Positions 1-10,375 of a stretch of DNA of 64,000 bases are shown piece after piece. The notes beneath the pieces are model-generated. The model had not been told where the DNA came from. It did no database searches and saw only the letters and a list, made by a program, of their open reading frames with translations. The position numbers and the translations under genes were made by a program. The stretch comes from Channallabes apus (Eukaryota > Chordata > Actinopteri > Siluriformes > Clariidae), in NCBI GenBank assembly GCA_030522415.1, contig CM060126.1, positions 8,804,852 to 8,868,851 on the forward strand, written 5' to 3'. Numbering within the stretch: position 1 is the stretch's first letter; each line of letters begins with the position of its first letter.

Positions 1-729
1 TAACTTTATATTTCCACATAATTTAAAAAAATTCATAGTTATATGCTAAATGCAACCATGGGCGGGCGCAATCCAGTGTCTTTTTGTGCCAGTCCCAAGT
101 CTGGATAAATGCAGAGGGTTGTGTCAGGAAGGGCATCCGACGTAAAACATTTGCCAAATCAATGATGCGAATCACAAATCTAATTCCCATAAGGACATGT
201 ACTGTATGAGAGTGCTAAGACAGTGGTAAGATGTGCTGCAGGTCTGTTGTCGCTACATATCCAGTAATGTGCACATTCAATTTAAAACCCGCTTACTCCG
301 TAATGATTAATTACTCTTTCCATCTCTTTTCCTTCACGGCTAATACCAGCACCCGCCATTTCTGCAATACTGGATATATAGCGCCAACAGACCGCAAAGG
401 ATAATGGCCACGCCTGGGCTGATGGGAATTGTGTACGCACTGAGACCAAGCATGGGAGACAATTACCTACAATTCCGCAGCGCTGAAATTTTTGTTTGAA
501 CGTTCGCAAACCGGGTTACTCTTAATCCGTGGTTCCACTATGTATGCTCCTTCTGGGATATATGACAAATAAGCATGGTCTTTTTTTTTTTTTCATTTTA
601 TTGCTGATGACTAACAGATTTATTTCCTTTTGGGGCAGAATTGTATCAAGAATCCATTAAGTACTTTCTGGCCTGTTTGTAAAGGATGAATGTCCATAAA
701 TTTTCTTAATTAAATGAAAAAATAAAACT
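1..729. other. Intronic DNA with a LINE reverse-transcriptase relic
   Basis: I see no gene here. It lies in the intron that should follow exon 28 of A2M gene A. About 597-690 reads as a decayed LINE reverse transcriptase around an ADD motif and matches 63005-63090 in the equivalent intron of gene B, so this LINE piece predates the gene duplication. The rest is unassigned AT-rich sequence. Confidence 0.5.
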
Positions 730-734
730 GAGAT

Positions 735-905
735 ACACTCGATGCTGCGTGAAAACGCTATGAGAACATCTTTTCGTGTTGCCGGTTGTGAAGCATGTGT
801 GTATTAAACACGACAAATTTTGGCCTATATAACCTCGGTCAGGTGATGTCATCTGCAGGTTATAAATAGGAGTAAACCGGAAACATTCCTCAGATCTTTT
901 TGTCT
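735..905. repeat. DIRS left inverted terminal repeat
   Basis: The stretch from the GATGCTGCGTGAAAACGC motif to AACATTCCTCAGATC is the reverse complement of 5222-5296 plus 5693-5795 once the SINE is ignored. The two arms differ by small indels and a few substitutions; the left arm carries a short stretch near 845-858 that the right arm lacks or replaces with TATTTATAAC repeats. Confidence 0.85.
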
Positions 906-1572
906 TCATGACAGCCTAGTTGTGTTTGCGTGTCTGTGTTTAAACCAGCAAAAATAAGAAAGTGTTTAACTCACCGATACGGCAGAGTTTTAAACGAGAT
1001 GTCCCTCCGTGTGTGATAATCCATATCGGAGGGCGATCTCTACACTTATTGTTTCGATTAAAATGCTTCACGCGCGACTCGCATTCCTTAGAGAAGCTTT
1101 GAGCAGCGATGCATTCCTGGGGCTTACGCGTGAATCTGGCAGGTGTGCAGGAGACGGATAATCTCTCCTATCTCTCGCGCCCTTTGCTGGATCGGGAAAT
1201 TCCTCCGTCCGCTCTCAATCGCGCCCTGCCGCTTCTTGTGAATGGGCAAGGATAAACATCCTCTCTCACTTCCGCGGAGATGGAAATAGCCTCCAAGCAC
1301 TGGACATTAAATGGCAGGTTCTGTCAGGTGGCCGGGGGGCAGAGCCTCAACGACGCTCTCTCCCCTTTCTTAGCAATCACCATGATGAGTTAACCCTTTC
1401 ATGGTAAGCTGTATTCATTCACGTTTTCGTGCCATCTACTTATTTATTTATTTAAATATAGTTGATGTGGAAGCGCGGGGTTATATGATGGCTCCCAGAT
1501 AGAAGAGATGCTTCCAGGCTATCTCTCTCCTGGGACATCACTCTCCCTGAATAGCTAACACTTCCTTTCAAG

Positions 1573-2290
1573 TTGTGTAGACTTTCATCTTCCCTGGAGG
1601 GAAAAGCTTGTCAGGCAGAAGGTCAGGTTGGTGCTCCATTGCACACCATGGCGGTTTTGCAGGCCTACCAGGCTGACCTGCTGAGAGACTTGAACACTGG
1701 AATTACGCCGGGCCACAGACTTGTCTCTTCGTGCAACAAAGCAGATGGCTTGTGCTATCGGCCATTTATGGCTGCAATGATTTCTGCGGAGAGGCACTAG
1801 GATAAGGGGCATCAAGGATAAGGATTGTGCATTCCTCCTTGATGCCCCCATCTTGCCTTCCCGCCTGTTTGGCGATGCCGTTAACTCGGTTGCCACTAGG
1901 TTCGTAAGGCAAAGTTATATGAACCGACCGGGTCCGACTCTTGCGAGGCGTGAAACACACAAGGAGAGTGTTTTTGAGCCGGACACCCCCTCGTAAAGAT
2001 TGGGTGCGGTGCGCCGCGCTTTGCAAACTGCCTCAAAGAGGTCGGACTGGCATACTGCTTTCTTCATAAAGAAGTCCTGAGGCTCATGTGCCCAGGCCCA
2101 TGGGGGTGCCCCCTCCAATGAGGAGAGGCACCTAATTCCTTTCGAGAATGAAGTGTTCTCCCTGGCACCCCCAGGAAGTCGGGGTTCATGCTCCGCCACC
2201 ACTGGTGTTTCGGGCAACACCGGTCTCCAATAAAGTTCTCCATGTTTCAGGATGCCGAGCATCTAACATCCCCCCCGTTTAACCAAGCTG
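1573..2290 (+). pseudogene. DIRS gag-like ORF remnant
   Basis: The frame at 1573-1800 contains HTMAVLQAYQADLLRDL and MAAMISAERH, which resemble the conserved gag-like ORF of vertebrate DIRS elements. After a frameshift near 1800 the theme resumes with FLLDAPILPSRLFGDAVNS at about 1830-1890. Several stops interrupt it and no complete product is possible. Assignment rests on remembered DIRS gag motifs and on the position in front of the RT. Confidence 0.7.
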
Positions 2291-2299
2291 CCGAGACTT

Positions 2300-3790
2300 T
2301 TGCCTCTTTCGGAGAAACTGGCAGCGTGGAAGCTACTGCCAAGTATATCTCCTTGGGTACGAAGCACTGTAGAGAGAAGCTACAGGATTCAATTCTCAAA
2401 TCATTCTCCGCATTTCAACGGCGTAGTTTCCACTTCCGTGAAACCGGAAACGGTGCATCTGCTGACAGAAGTTGCTGGGAATAGGGGCCATGAACATGTT
2501 CCCCTAACAGACAGAGAGTCAGGCTACTACAGTCGTTATTTCTTGGTTCCCAAGAGGAACGGGGGGCTGCGACCAATTTTTTGATTTTCACGGGCTGAAC
2601 CGCTATCTAAAAATAAATAAATACAGCTTCAAAATGTTGACTGTCAAAGTGATTGTTCTCAAATCCTACCAAGCGATTGATTTGTGACAATCGATCTGAA
2701 GGACGCATACTTTCAAATAGAAATATTGCCACAACACAGGAGGTTCCTGAGGTTCATTTTCAGGGGCGAAGCTTACCAGTATCGGGTCCTTCCATTTGGT
2801 CTAGCTCCCTCACCCGCACATACACAAAATGCCGGATGCAGTTCTGGCTCTTATGACTCCAGGGCATCCGTATTTTGAATTACATAGATGACTGGCTGGC
2901 CCAGTCTCAGTAGCTAGCGCTTCGACATCAGGATGTTGTCCTAGCTCATCTTTGTTTCTTAGGATTGAGATCCAATGCCACAAAAAGCATGCTCTTTCCT
3001 GTTTCAGTGGACAACATATTTGGGTGTCACATGGGATTCAATCGTAAGGCAGGCACAGCTGTCTCCCACTCGTGTCGAATCCATTCTCAAAACCCTCAAG
3101 GAAATCAAGCTAGACGAGAAAGTGACTGTTCATCACTTTCAGAGATCTCTAGCTTTCATTGCAGCTGCATCCACGGTGATACCTTTGGGCCTTCTGCACA
3201 TAAGAGCATATCAGTTGTGGCTAAGAACCAGGGGATTTCACTCGAGGGCCAATCCCCAATAAGGGTTATGCGCTAGGGGCTTCGTACCCTTTCTATGTGG
3301 TTCAGACCCCGGTTTCTGACTCTGGGTCCCACTCTAAGTCCGTCTTGTCGTCGCAAGATGCTAACGACAGACGCTTCCCTCGCGGGCTGGGGTGTGGTCT
3401 TAGATGACCGTTCAGCCCAAGGGAGCTGGAGAGGTCATCTTCTTGCGTGGCACATCAATTGCCTCGAGATGATGACTCTATTTCTGGCCCTAAAGCACTT
3501 CCTCCAGCAGTTGAGAGGCTACCATGTCCTAGTCCGGGTGGACAACTCTACGGCAGTTTCATATATTAATCGCAAGGGCGGACTGCGCTCGCGCCGCTAA
3601 ATAAGCTAGCGCACGAGGTTCTGCTTTGGGTACAGGACAAGTTCCTGTCCCTCAGGGCGATTTACATTCCAGGGCATATGAATGTGGGAGCAGTTGTGCT
3701 GTCCAGTCAACCTCTGACACATGGGGAATGGAAACCCCACCCTGAAGTAGTCAGTCAATATGGGAGAGATTTCATGTAGCAGAGGTGGAC
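2300..3790 (+). pseudogene. DIRS reverse transcriptase / RNase H remnant
   Basis: Conserved DIRS RT blocks appear in successive frames: YSRYFLVPKRNGGLRP (about 2525-2580), TIDLKDAYFQIEILPQH (2687-2740), YQYRVLPFGLAPSP (2776-2816) and the catalytic YIDDWL at 2881-2898. RNase H-like sequence follows (LTTDASLAGWGVVLD, 3361-3405; VRVDNSTAVSYIN, 3535-3573). The frame is broken near 2581, 2865, 2910, 2985 and 3600 by stops or shifts. The protein would copy element RNA into cDNA; this copy cannot make it. Confidence 0.88.
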
Positions 3791-4990
3791 CTCTTGGCTG
3801 ACCTGTTGGCCGACCAGAGTGTGGTTCTCGGATCTAGTATCTCTCCTCGTTGGCTCACCATGGGTGATTCCAGTGAGGAGGGATCTTCTGTCTCAGCCGC
3901 AGGGGACAATATCTCATCCCCAGCCCGAGCTTTGGAACCTTCACATTTGGCCCCTGAACGGGACGAACTAAGTCAAGCTGGTTTTCCAGCCAGCGTAATT
4001 GAGACTATTCTACGTGCTAGAGCTCCCGCCACTAGAAGAGCTTATGCCCTCAAATGGAATGTATTTGAAAGTTGGTGCATGACGAAGCAGGTAGAACCAG
4101 TCCACTGCCGAATTGTTTCAGTGCTGGTGTTTCTGCAGGAAAAATTGTCCTCGGGCTTGTGCCCTAGTACTCTCAGGACGTACGTAGCTGCTATTTCAGC
4201 CTGCCACGTTCTGATTGATGGGGTTACTGTGGGAAAACACCCTTTAGTTGCCCGTTTCATTCGTGGAGCTAAACAGTTGAGGCCACCCACTAGAGCCACG
4301 GTCCCTTCGTGGGATTTATCTATTGTGCTCGAAGGTCTAATTGGCACCCCTTTTGAATCTAGAGTCAGCACCTGTCAGGTTTCTGACCCTTAAGATGGTT
4401 TTTCTGATGGCCGCTACCTCTGAAGAGGATTGAAGATCTGCACGCCTTGTCAGTCTCCCCACCCTGCCTAGACTTTGCCCCTGGGCTAGTCAAGGCCATT
4501 TTGCATCCTCATCGAACTATCTTCCGAAAGTTCCATTCTCAACCATGCACCCTGTTGTTCTTGAAGCTTTCTGTTCTCCGCCTTTTACAGCTTCGGAGCA
4601 GGAGAGACTTCACTTACTGTGTCCAGTATGTGCTCTTCAGATTTACGTCCACCGCACCAGCCAGTGGTGTAAGTCAGAGCAGCTTTTTATATGTTATGGG
4701 GCTGCAACGGGGGGGCGGCCGCCACTACACAGGCCTTGTCACACTGGGTGAGAGATGCTATTGCCTTCTCCTATGAGGCGCATGGGCTCACTTCGCCTCT
4801 AGGAATTAGGGCTCATTCAACCAGGGGGATCGCCTCATCTATTGCGCTGGCAAGAGGTATTCCCCTGTGGAAGTGTGTGTGATGCGGCAGGTTGGTCCTC
4901 TCCGCACACATTTGTTAGATTTTATAGTCTGGATGTTCATGCTACTCCGGGCTCACGGGTCCTTGAGTCATCCTCCCAGATATAGTTCTG
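3785..4990 (+). pseudogene. DIRS tyrosine recombinase remnant
   Basis: The frame 3785-4393 encodes the N-terminal SAM-like part (ARAPATRRAYALKWNVFESW). After shifts, the catalytic part is visible: LSHWVRDAI, then RAHSTRGIASSIAL with the H-x-x-R box at about 4812-4850, and RFYSLDVHATPG at about 4915-4955 with the candidate nucleophilic tyrosine. Tyrosine recombinases replace the DDE integrase in DIRS elements and insert the circular cDNA. Frameshifts near 4393, 4690 and 4880 make it non-functional. Confidence 0.85.
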
Positions 4991-5086
4991 AGACCTCCTC
5001 GGCCTTTGTGCGCACATGCTACACAACCTTGGGGTCCAGACACTTGCAGTGCAGCGGAGTTGGTATTCTCGTTCCCATAGCATTTT

Positions 5087-5185
5087 CACGCAGCATCGAG
5101 TATAGCCTTTGAACGTCTCGGGTTACTTTGCGGTAACCCTGTTCCCTGAAAAGGCGGGAACGAGATGCTGCGCTCCAATGCCGCA
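5087..5185. repeat. DIRS internal complementary region
   Basis: This block carries sequence complementary to both outer ends of the element: TTTTCACGCAGCATCGAGTA matches the complement of the left end, and TGTTCCCTGAAAAGGCGGGA matches the complement of the right end at about 5780-5820. An internal complementary region that templates completion of the ends during circle formation is a hallmark of DIRS. Confidence 0.8.
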
Positions 5186-5221
5186 CTGCCTGCGTGACCG
5201 GACGTCCCTTCAGACAAAATC

Positions 5222-5832
5222 AATCTGAGGAATGTTTCCGGTTTACTCCTATTTATAACTATTTATAACTATTTATTACCTATATAACCTGACCGAAAGG
5301 TGGCACGGTGGTGTAGTGGTTAGCACTGTCGCCTTGCACCTCCAGGGTCTGGGTTCGATTCCCCGGCCAGGCTCTATTCCCGTCTCTGTGTGCATGGAGT
5401 TTGCATGTTCTCCCCGTGCTTGGTGGGTTTCCTCCGGGTACTCCGGTTTCCTCCCACAGTCCAAAGACATGTAGGTTAGGCTAATTGGCGTTCCCAAATT
5501 GCCCGTAGTGTGTGAATGGGTGTGTGAGTGTGTGTATGTGTGTGTGCCTTGCGATGGATTGGCACCCTGTCCAGGGTGTACCCCGCCTAGTGCCCGAAGT
5601 CTCCTGGGATAGGCTCCAGGTCCCCCGCGACCCTGAACACAGGATTAAGCGGTACAGAAAATGAATGAATGAATGAAGGATAACCTGACCGAGGATATAT
5701 AGGCCAAAATTTGGCGTGTTTGATACACACATGCTTCACAACCGGCAACACGAAAAGATGTTACCATAGCGTTTTCACGCAGCATCTCATTCCCGCCTTT
5801 TCAGGGAACAGGGTTACAGCAAAGTAACCTGC
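5222..5832. repeat. DIRS right inverted terminal repeat, split by a SINE
   Basis: It starts with AATCTGAGGAATGTTTCC, pairing with the left arm, and is interrupted at 5297-5679 by the SINE. It resumes with GGATATATAGGCCAAAATTT and ends with CGCAGCATCTCATTCC and a short unique tail that matches the internal complementary region. Confidence 0.82.
5297..5679 (+). mobile_element. tRNA-headed SINE with 13-bp target duplication
   Basis: The head carries RNA polymerase III box A (TGGTGTAGTGG, about 5310) and box B (GGTTCGATTCC, about 5352), followed by a tRNA-unrelated body common in teleosts (GTTTGCATGTTCTCCCCGTG, CAGTCCAAAGACATGTAGG) and an (ATGA)n tail. It is flanked by ATAACCTGACCGA at 5284-5296 and 5680-5692, a perfect 13-bp duplication. 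Removing it restores the DIRS right repeat. It is not a functional tRNA gene. Confidence 0.88.
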
Positions 5833-5849
5833 GACATTTCTTCTGATAC

Positions 5850-6530
5850 AGTACAGTAAGGTAAAAAGTGTGTGAGAAATTCAGGTGTGATATTTTACAA
5901 TGATTTTTAATTTGATAAATCTACTGTATATTCAGCTGTGAGTTTTGGTCAAACTTTGTTTTAAATCTTGTCTTGATTACTGTAACACTTTGTACTCAGG
6001 AGTTAGTCTTCACTCTCTTGTCTGCAGCTTGTCCGAAATGCTAATTTTAAGCTCCTAACAGTCACATACTAGTACAAGTATTAAGTACCACACCATGCTT
6101 ATTAAATTTTTTTGCTCGACTTGAAGTCACTTAATGGCTTAGTGCCTTTGTATCTTTCTGAGCTTCTACATCCGTACATACTCTCTAGGACATTTAGATT
6201 CCCTGACCAGATGCACTTGGTTGTTGCAAGGTCTAGGCTTAACGTTTAAGAAGATTAGCAACATTTAAGTTCAGATTAAACACACATTTCTTCTCGTTGG
6301 CTTTTACACCTGGCTGAGACAGTATATTCTCTTCTATTGTTTTCTGTTACAGGTTATTTTTCATTACCATATATATTTATATACTTATTTTTATTAGCTA
6401 CAATACGTATTATAGTGTATTATAGATTTTACTTTTTACATATTGTGTATTTAATTTGTTTTACTGTTGTACAGCACTTTGGTCAACTTTTGTTGTTTTA
6501 ATATATGCTTTAACTTGATTTGACTCTTGT
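5850..6530 (+). repeat. Old LINE 3' relic shared with gene B intron
   Basis: Translation gives scattered non-LTR RT C-terminal motifs (LDYCNTLYSGV near 5975; a KLLTYKAL-like region is lost). The sequence from TACAGTAAGG through ACTTTGTACTCAGGAG and beyond is similar to 63116-63420. The copy was therefore present before the A2M duplication. It ends in an AT-rich tail just before exon 28. Confidence 0.6.
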
Positions 6531-6589
6531 TACAAGTTTAATTTACAGACAGTGAATGACTGAATTTTTTTTTTTAAATGATTGAGTAC

Positions 6590-7920
6590 CTGGGTGGAAG
6601 AAAAGCCCCCATAAGGATTTTGTTGCCTCACCAACCAGCTGACTATCCTATTCGCATATCCCAAATCCGCGGCAGAGAGCTCACTTGTAGTGAGAACAGC
6701 TAGCAGCACGTAGGAACTGATTTCCACTGACAATGCACCAGAGTCATCTGATGCTGACTGAGACCAGTGAAGATGTCCTACTAGAATGAAAAACGACACA
6801 AGACAATTAAGCTTGACTTTTTTGCTGCATTTGACCTACAGATTTGTTTTAATTCAGCCACATTGGATGGTTTTCAGGAATGGCCAAGCATGAATGGCCT
6901 GTTTAATGACTTCAATTGAATTTAAATATAGACCAACCCAAGAGCGCTTGAGCTTGAAGTGATGGCTGGATATTCTCCTTCATGATTTTTTGGTAGAGCA
7001 CAGAATTCATGGTTCCATCAATCATGGCAATTCGTCCAGATTCTGAAGCTGCAAAGCAGCCCCAGGCCATCACACTACCACGACCAGAGGTGGAAAGAGT
7101 AATAAAATTTTGTACTCAAGTACAAGTACTGTTACTTCAGTGAAATTTTACTTAAGTACAAGTAAAGTTACTCTTATAAAAATCTACTCAAATAAAAGTA
7201 AAAAGTAGCTCATTAAAAAATTTACTCAGAGTAAAAGTTACCGAGTTACTTTTTTATTTTAATTTTTTTTAACAGTGGGGGTGATTCTTTTGCTGAATTG
7301 TTTTGCCCTTGGGTGTTTCCATGTTCACTCTTATATTAACAGATTATTGTTTGTTTTTAAATGTTTGCTGTGGGTGTCGATTGTATATTGATCTGGCTCT
7401 GCTTTATTTTATTTTTTTTGTTAAATAAAAAAAAAAAAAACACACACACACACACAGCGGGGGTGGGATGAGGCATTCTAGCATAGTTCAAAAAAGATGA
7501 GCAGATATAAATCTCAAACTAGTTGTTTTTAACTGAAGGAACACCTTTGCATAATAAAGTGGTCACTTAAATATGGTGTTACGTCCCAGTCTAGGGCCAA
7601 ACAGCAAAAGACACGGGAAAGATGAAAGAGATTGTGATTTTGCCGTTTTGATATTTGGTTGTGTATTCTGGTTTTGACTTTTTGCCTCCCATTGACTTTG
7701 ATTATTGCTTTGTCACTTTGGTTTGGTTGGTCTTTGTATATATTTGTAGATAATTTCACTGTTTTTGGTTTAGGGAGTCCGGGAAGGTACCTGTATTTTT
7801 GTTTGTGTGTTTTTTTTGTTTTTTTTTGTTTTGCAGGTAATCTAGCTACTAAATATAAATACCATTTTGTTCATTATTTTGGCCTGGGTCCACCCTGAAT
7901 CTGATCCTCCTCCTCCTCCT

Positions 7921-7956
<36 letters not shown>

Positions 7957-10375
7957 TGTGTGTGTGTGTGTGTGTGTTTGTTTGTATATACAAACCTCAT
8001 TATTTCATCAGTTAATGATTGGATCTAGTTCTTTCTGCCATATACCACCATTTTCATACAGTTTAAAATAGAACCCTGAACCATTGTTTTGCTGTATGGC
8101 CCTAGACTGGGATGTAACACCATATTTAAGTGACCACTTTGATTTTCAAGCACAAGAAAGACAACAGCTTTATTATGCAAAGGTGTTCCTTCAGTTAAAA
8201 ACAACTAGTTTGAGATTTATATCTGCTCATCTTTTTTGAAGTATGCTAGAATGCCTCATCCCACTGTTAAAAAAATAAAAAAGTAACTTGGTAACTTTTA
8301 CTCTGAGTAAATTTTTTAATGAGCTACTTTTTACTTTTACTTGAGTAGATTTTTATAATGGTAACTTTACTTGTACTTAAGTAAAATTTCACTGAAGTAA
8401 CAGTACTTGTACTTGAGTACAAAATGTTATTACTCTTTCCACCTCTGGGTGTGGTGTATGATAAAGTATCGGCGAGAATGAAAGTAAAGGTGTACAAGAC
8501 AGTGGTGAGACCAGGGGTGCTCTAAGGCTTAGAGGCAGTGGCACTGACAAAAACAGGAGGCAGAGTTGGAGGTAGCAGAGATGAAGATGTTAAGGTTCTC
8601 TTTTGGAGTGAGAAGGATAGATAGGATCAAGAATGAGTTCATCAGAGGGAAAACCCATGTTAGATGTTTTGGAGATAAAGTCAGAGAGGCCAGATTGAGA
8701 TGGTTAGGACTTAGGATGGTAGAAGGATGCTGAAGTTGGAATCGTCAGGCAGAAGGTCTAAAGGAAGACAAAGAGGAGACTTAAGGATGCAGTAAGGGGG
8801 GACATGAAGTTAGTTGGGGTGAGAGAAGAGAATGCAGAGGATAGGGTTAGATGGAGGGAAGGAATAGATTTTGGCATATTCTGTAAATATTATAAAATTT
8901 TCAGCCAGAATCTTTACAATTTTTATAATTTCTTTAAAATTAATTTTAGATTACATTTAACATTAGAAAAGTAGAAAAATCCTTCTTATTTTTAGGTAAT
9001 GGGCCGTCGTATACTGTAAGCATTTCACTGTGTATCAGACTGTTTATGTATAAAAATTTTGGTTTAAATTTGAAAATGTGAAATTTTTATTATTTTATTT
9101 TAAACATTTTACAGTCTTGTACGGGTTATGTAATTTTGAGAACCTAATTTTTCAACTTTGCTTATTGTTATTATTAAGTATATTAACTTAATAAATAAAT
9201 TAGGCATTGATGCTTCAACTATTAAGTAGTTTATAGTTAAGAATTATTTAACTCAGTTCATACCTCCTGCAATAGCAACACTATCCAATTCTCTCAGTAG
9301 CTGCTCCCGAAGGTCTTTCTCTCCAGCCAGACTGAAAGTGTAGGCCATCAGTGCAGTGGTGTAGATGTTTGTCATATTACTAATAGAAGACTTCAGGCAC
9401 AACAACCCTTTATTCACAACAGCATCCTGCAATCAAGAAAACTCAATAGTTTGCAATGTTTCAGTTAGAGGTAAGGTTTTATTTTACTTTTGCAGAGCCT
9501 CCCTACAGAATCATGTGGTATCTGAATGCAAACATTCAAAACTGTATTATGTTCTTACGTGGACCGTATGTCCAAGTTCAAGGAACGATGCAGTGATGTA
9601 AGCAGTAATTGTCACCTCATCATTTACTCCACCCTGAAACACATAAGAATGATGTATGTACAATAATTTAATTCAGTAAATGTATTCAGTATTCATGTGA
9701 TCTGTAGTATGGAGAGCCTAAAATACATACAGACCTTCATTCTGTTATTGAACAGACGTCCCTGTTGTATAAAACAACCATCTGACTTCTGCATATTTAT
9801 GAGCCATTGCTTTGCACTGTTAATGACTTCTGGATCAATAAAGATGTAACATTTTGCTTTCCCAATCGTCTTCAAGACAAAAGCAGTTAACCTGGTGATG
9901 GAAATTTATTTGTATTCATAGTTTAAAAATTTGTGGGACATTTTCCAGTATATATTTGCAAAGTATTAAAAAAGAAGCTTGAGGTTTTTAAATATTTGCA
10001 TCATTAATGCTACCTGTGTGCCAGTTAACATTCTTACCATGTGTTCCCCTCTCCCCTGCCAAATGTGCTGTATGCACCATTGAAATGCTTATAGTTTAGC
10101 TGCCGCTGGTATCCTGTATAAAGTCAAAATTGATTCTGATTATTTATACAAGAATATACTCAGCAAGGCTATTGATGAAGTAAAAGATAATCACTAACCA
10201 CTCTTAAGGAAACCAGTAGCCCTCTCACGGATGGCTGTGCTGAGCTGCTCAGTGTTCTCTAAATACTGAAGAATGTAGATATTGGGGGCGAGAAGAGCAA
10301 TGTTTTGTTCTCCACAGCCATATGGCATCCTTAGTAGTCCATCCAGATTTTTTAATGCACTGCCAAGTATGTCTC
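6590..10375 (-). CDS. a2m: A2M gene A exons 23-28 (thioester domain)
   Basis: Exons 10199-10375, 10038-10113, 9735-9891, 9559-9633, 9264-9426 and 6590-6780 encode residues 948-1227. Exon 23 holds [16 protein letters not shown]: Cys968 and Gln971 form the internal thioester, both present. Later blocks [39 protein letters not shown] and [10 protein letters not shown] are the alpha-helical thioester domain. The intron before exon 23 (10376-15528) hosts a gypsy element, and the one before exon 28 hosts the Tol2-like element. Confidence 0.92.

Larger units (their letters stand above)
730..5832 (+). mobile_element. Degenerate DIRS-type tyrosine-recombinase retrotransposon
   Basis: A DIRS element is recognised by its gene order (gag-like, RT with RNase H, tyrosine recombinase) and by its termini: inverted repeats at 735-905 and about 5222-5832, plus an internal complementary region at about 5087-5185. 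DIRS elements carry no integrase and integrate through a recombinase, so no target duplication is expected. All reading frames are broken by stops and shifts, so this copy is dead. It sits in an A2M intron inside an older LINE relic, and its right repeat is split by a SINE. Ends are approximate to a few bases. Confidence 0.88.

Noticed and set aside
1..500. Receptor-binding exons of A2M gene A at the left edge
   Set aside because: I looked for VDIKLLSGF- and KVYDYY-like sequence on the minus strand and saw none; the exons must lie beyond the window or be lost.
5305..5365. tRNA gene
   Set aside because: Box A and box B are present but the sequence does not continue as a cloverleaf; it runs into a SINE body with tail and target duplication.
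7077..8455. 8-bp target duplication of the Tol2-like element
   Set aside because: ACCACGAC and GGTGTGGT do not match in direct orientation, so I do not claim one.
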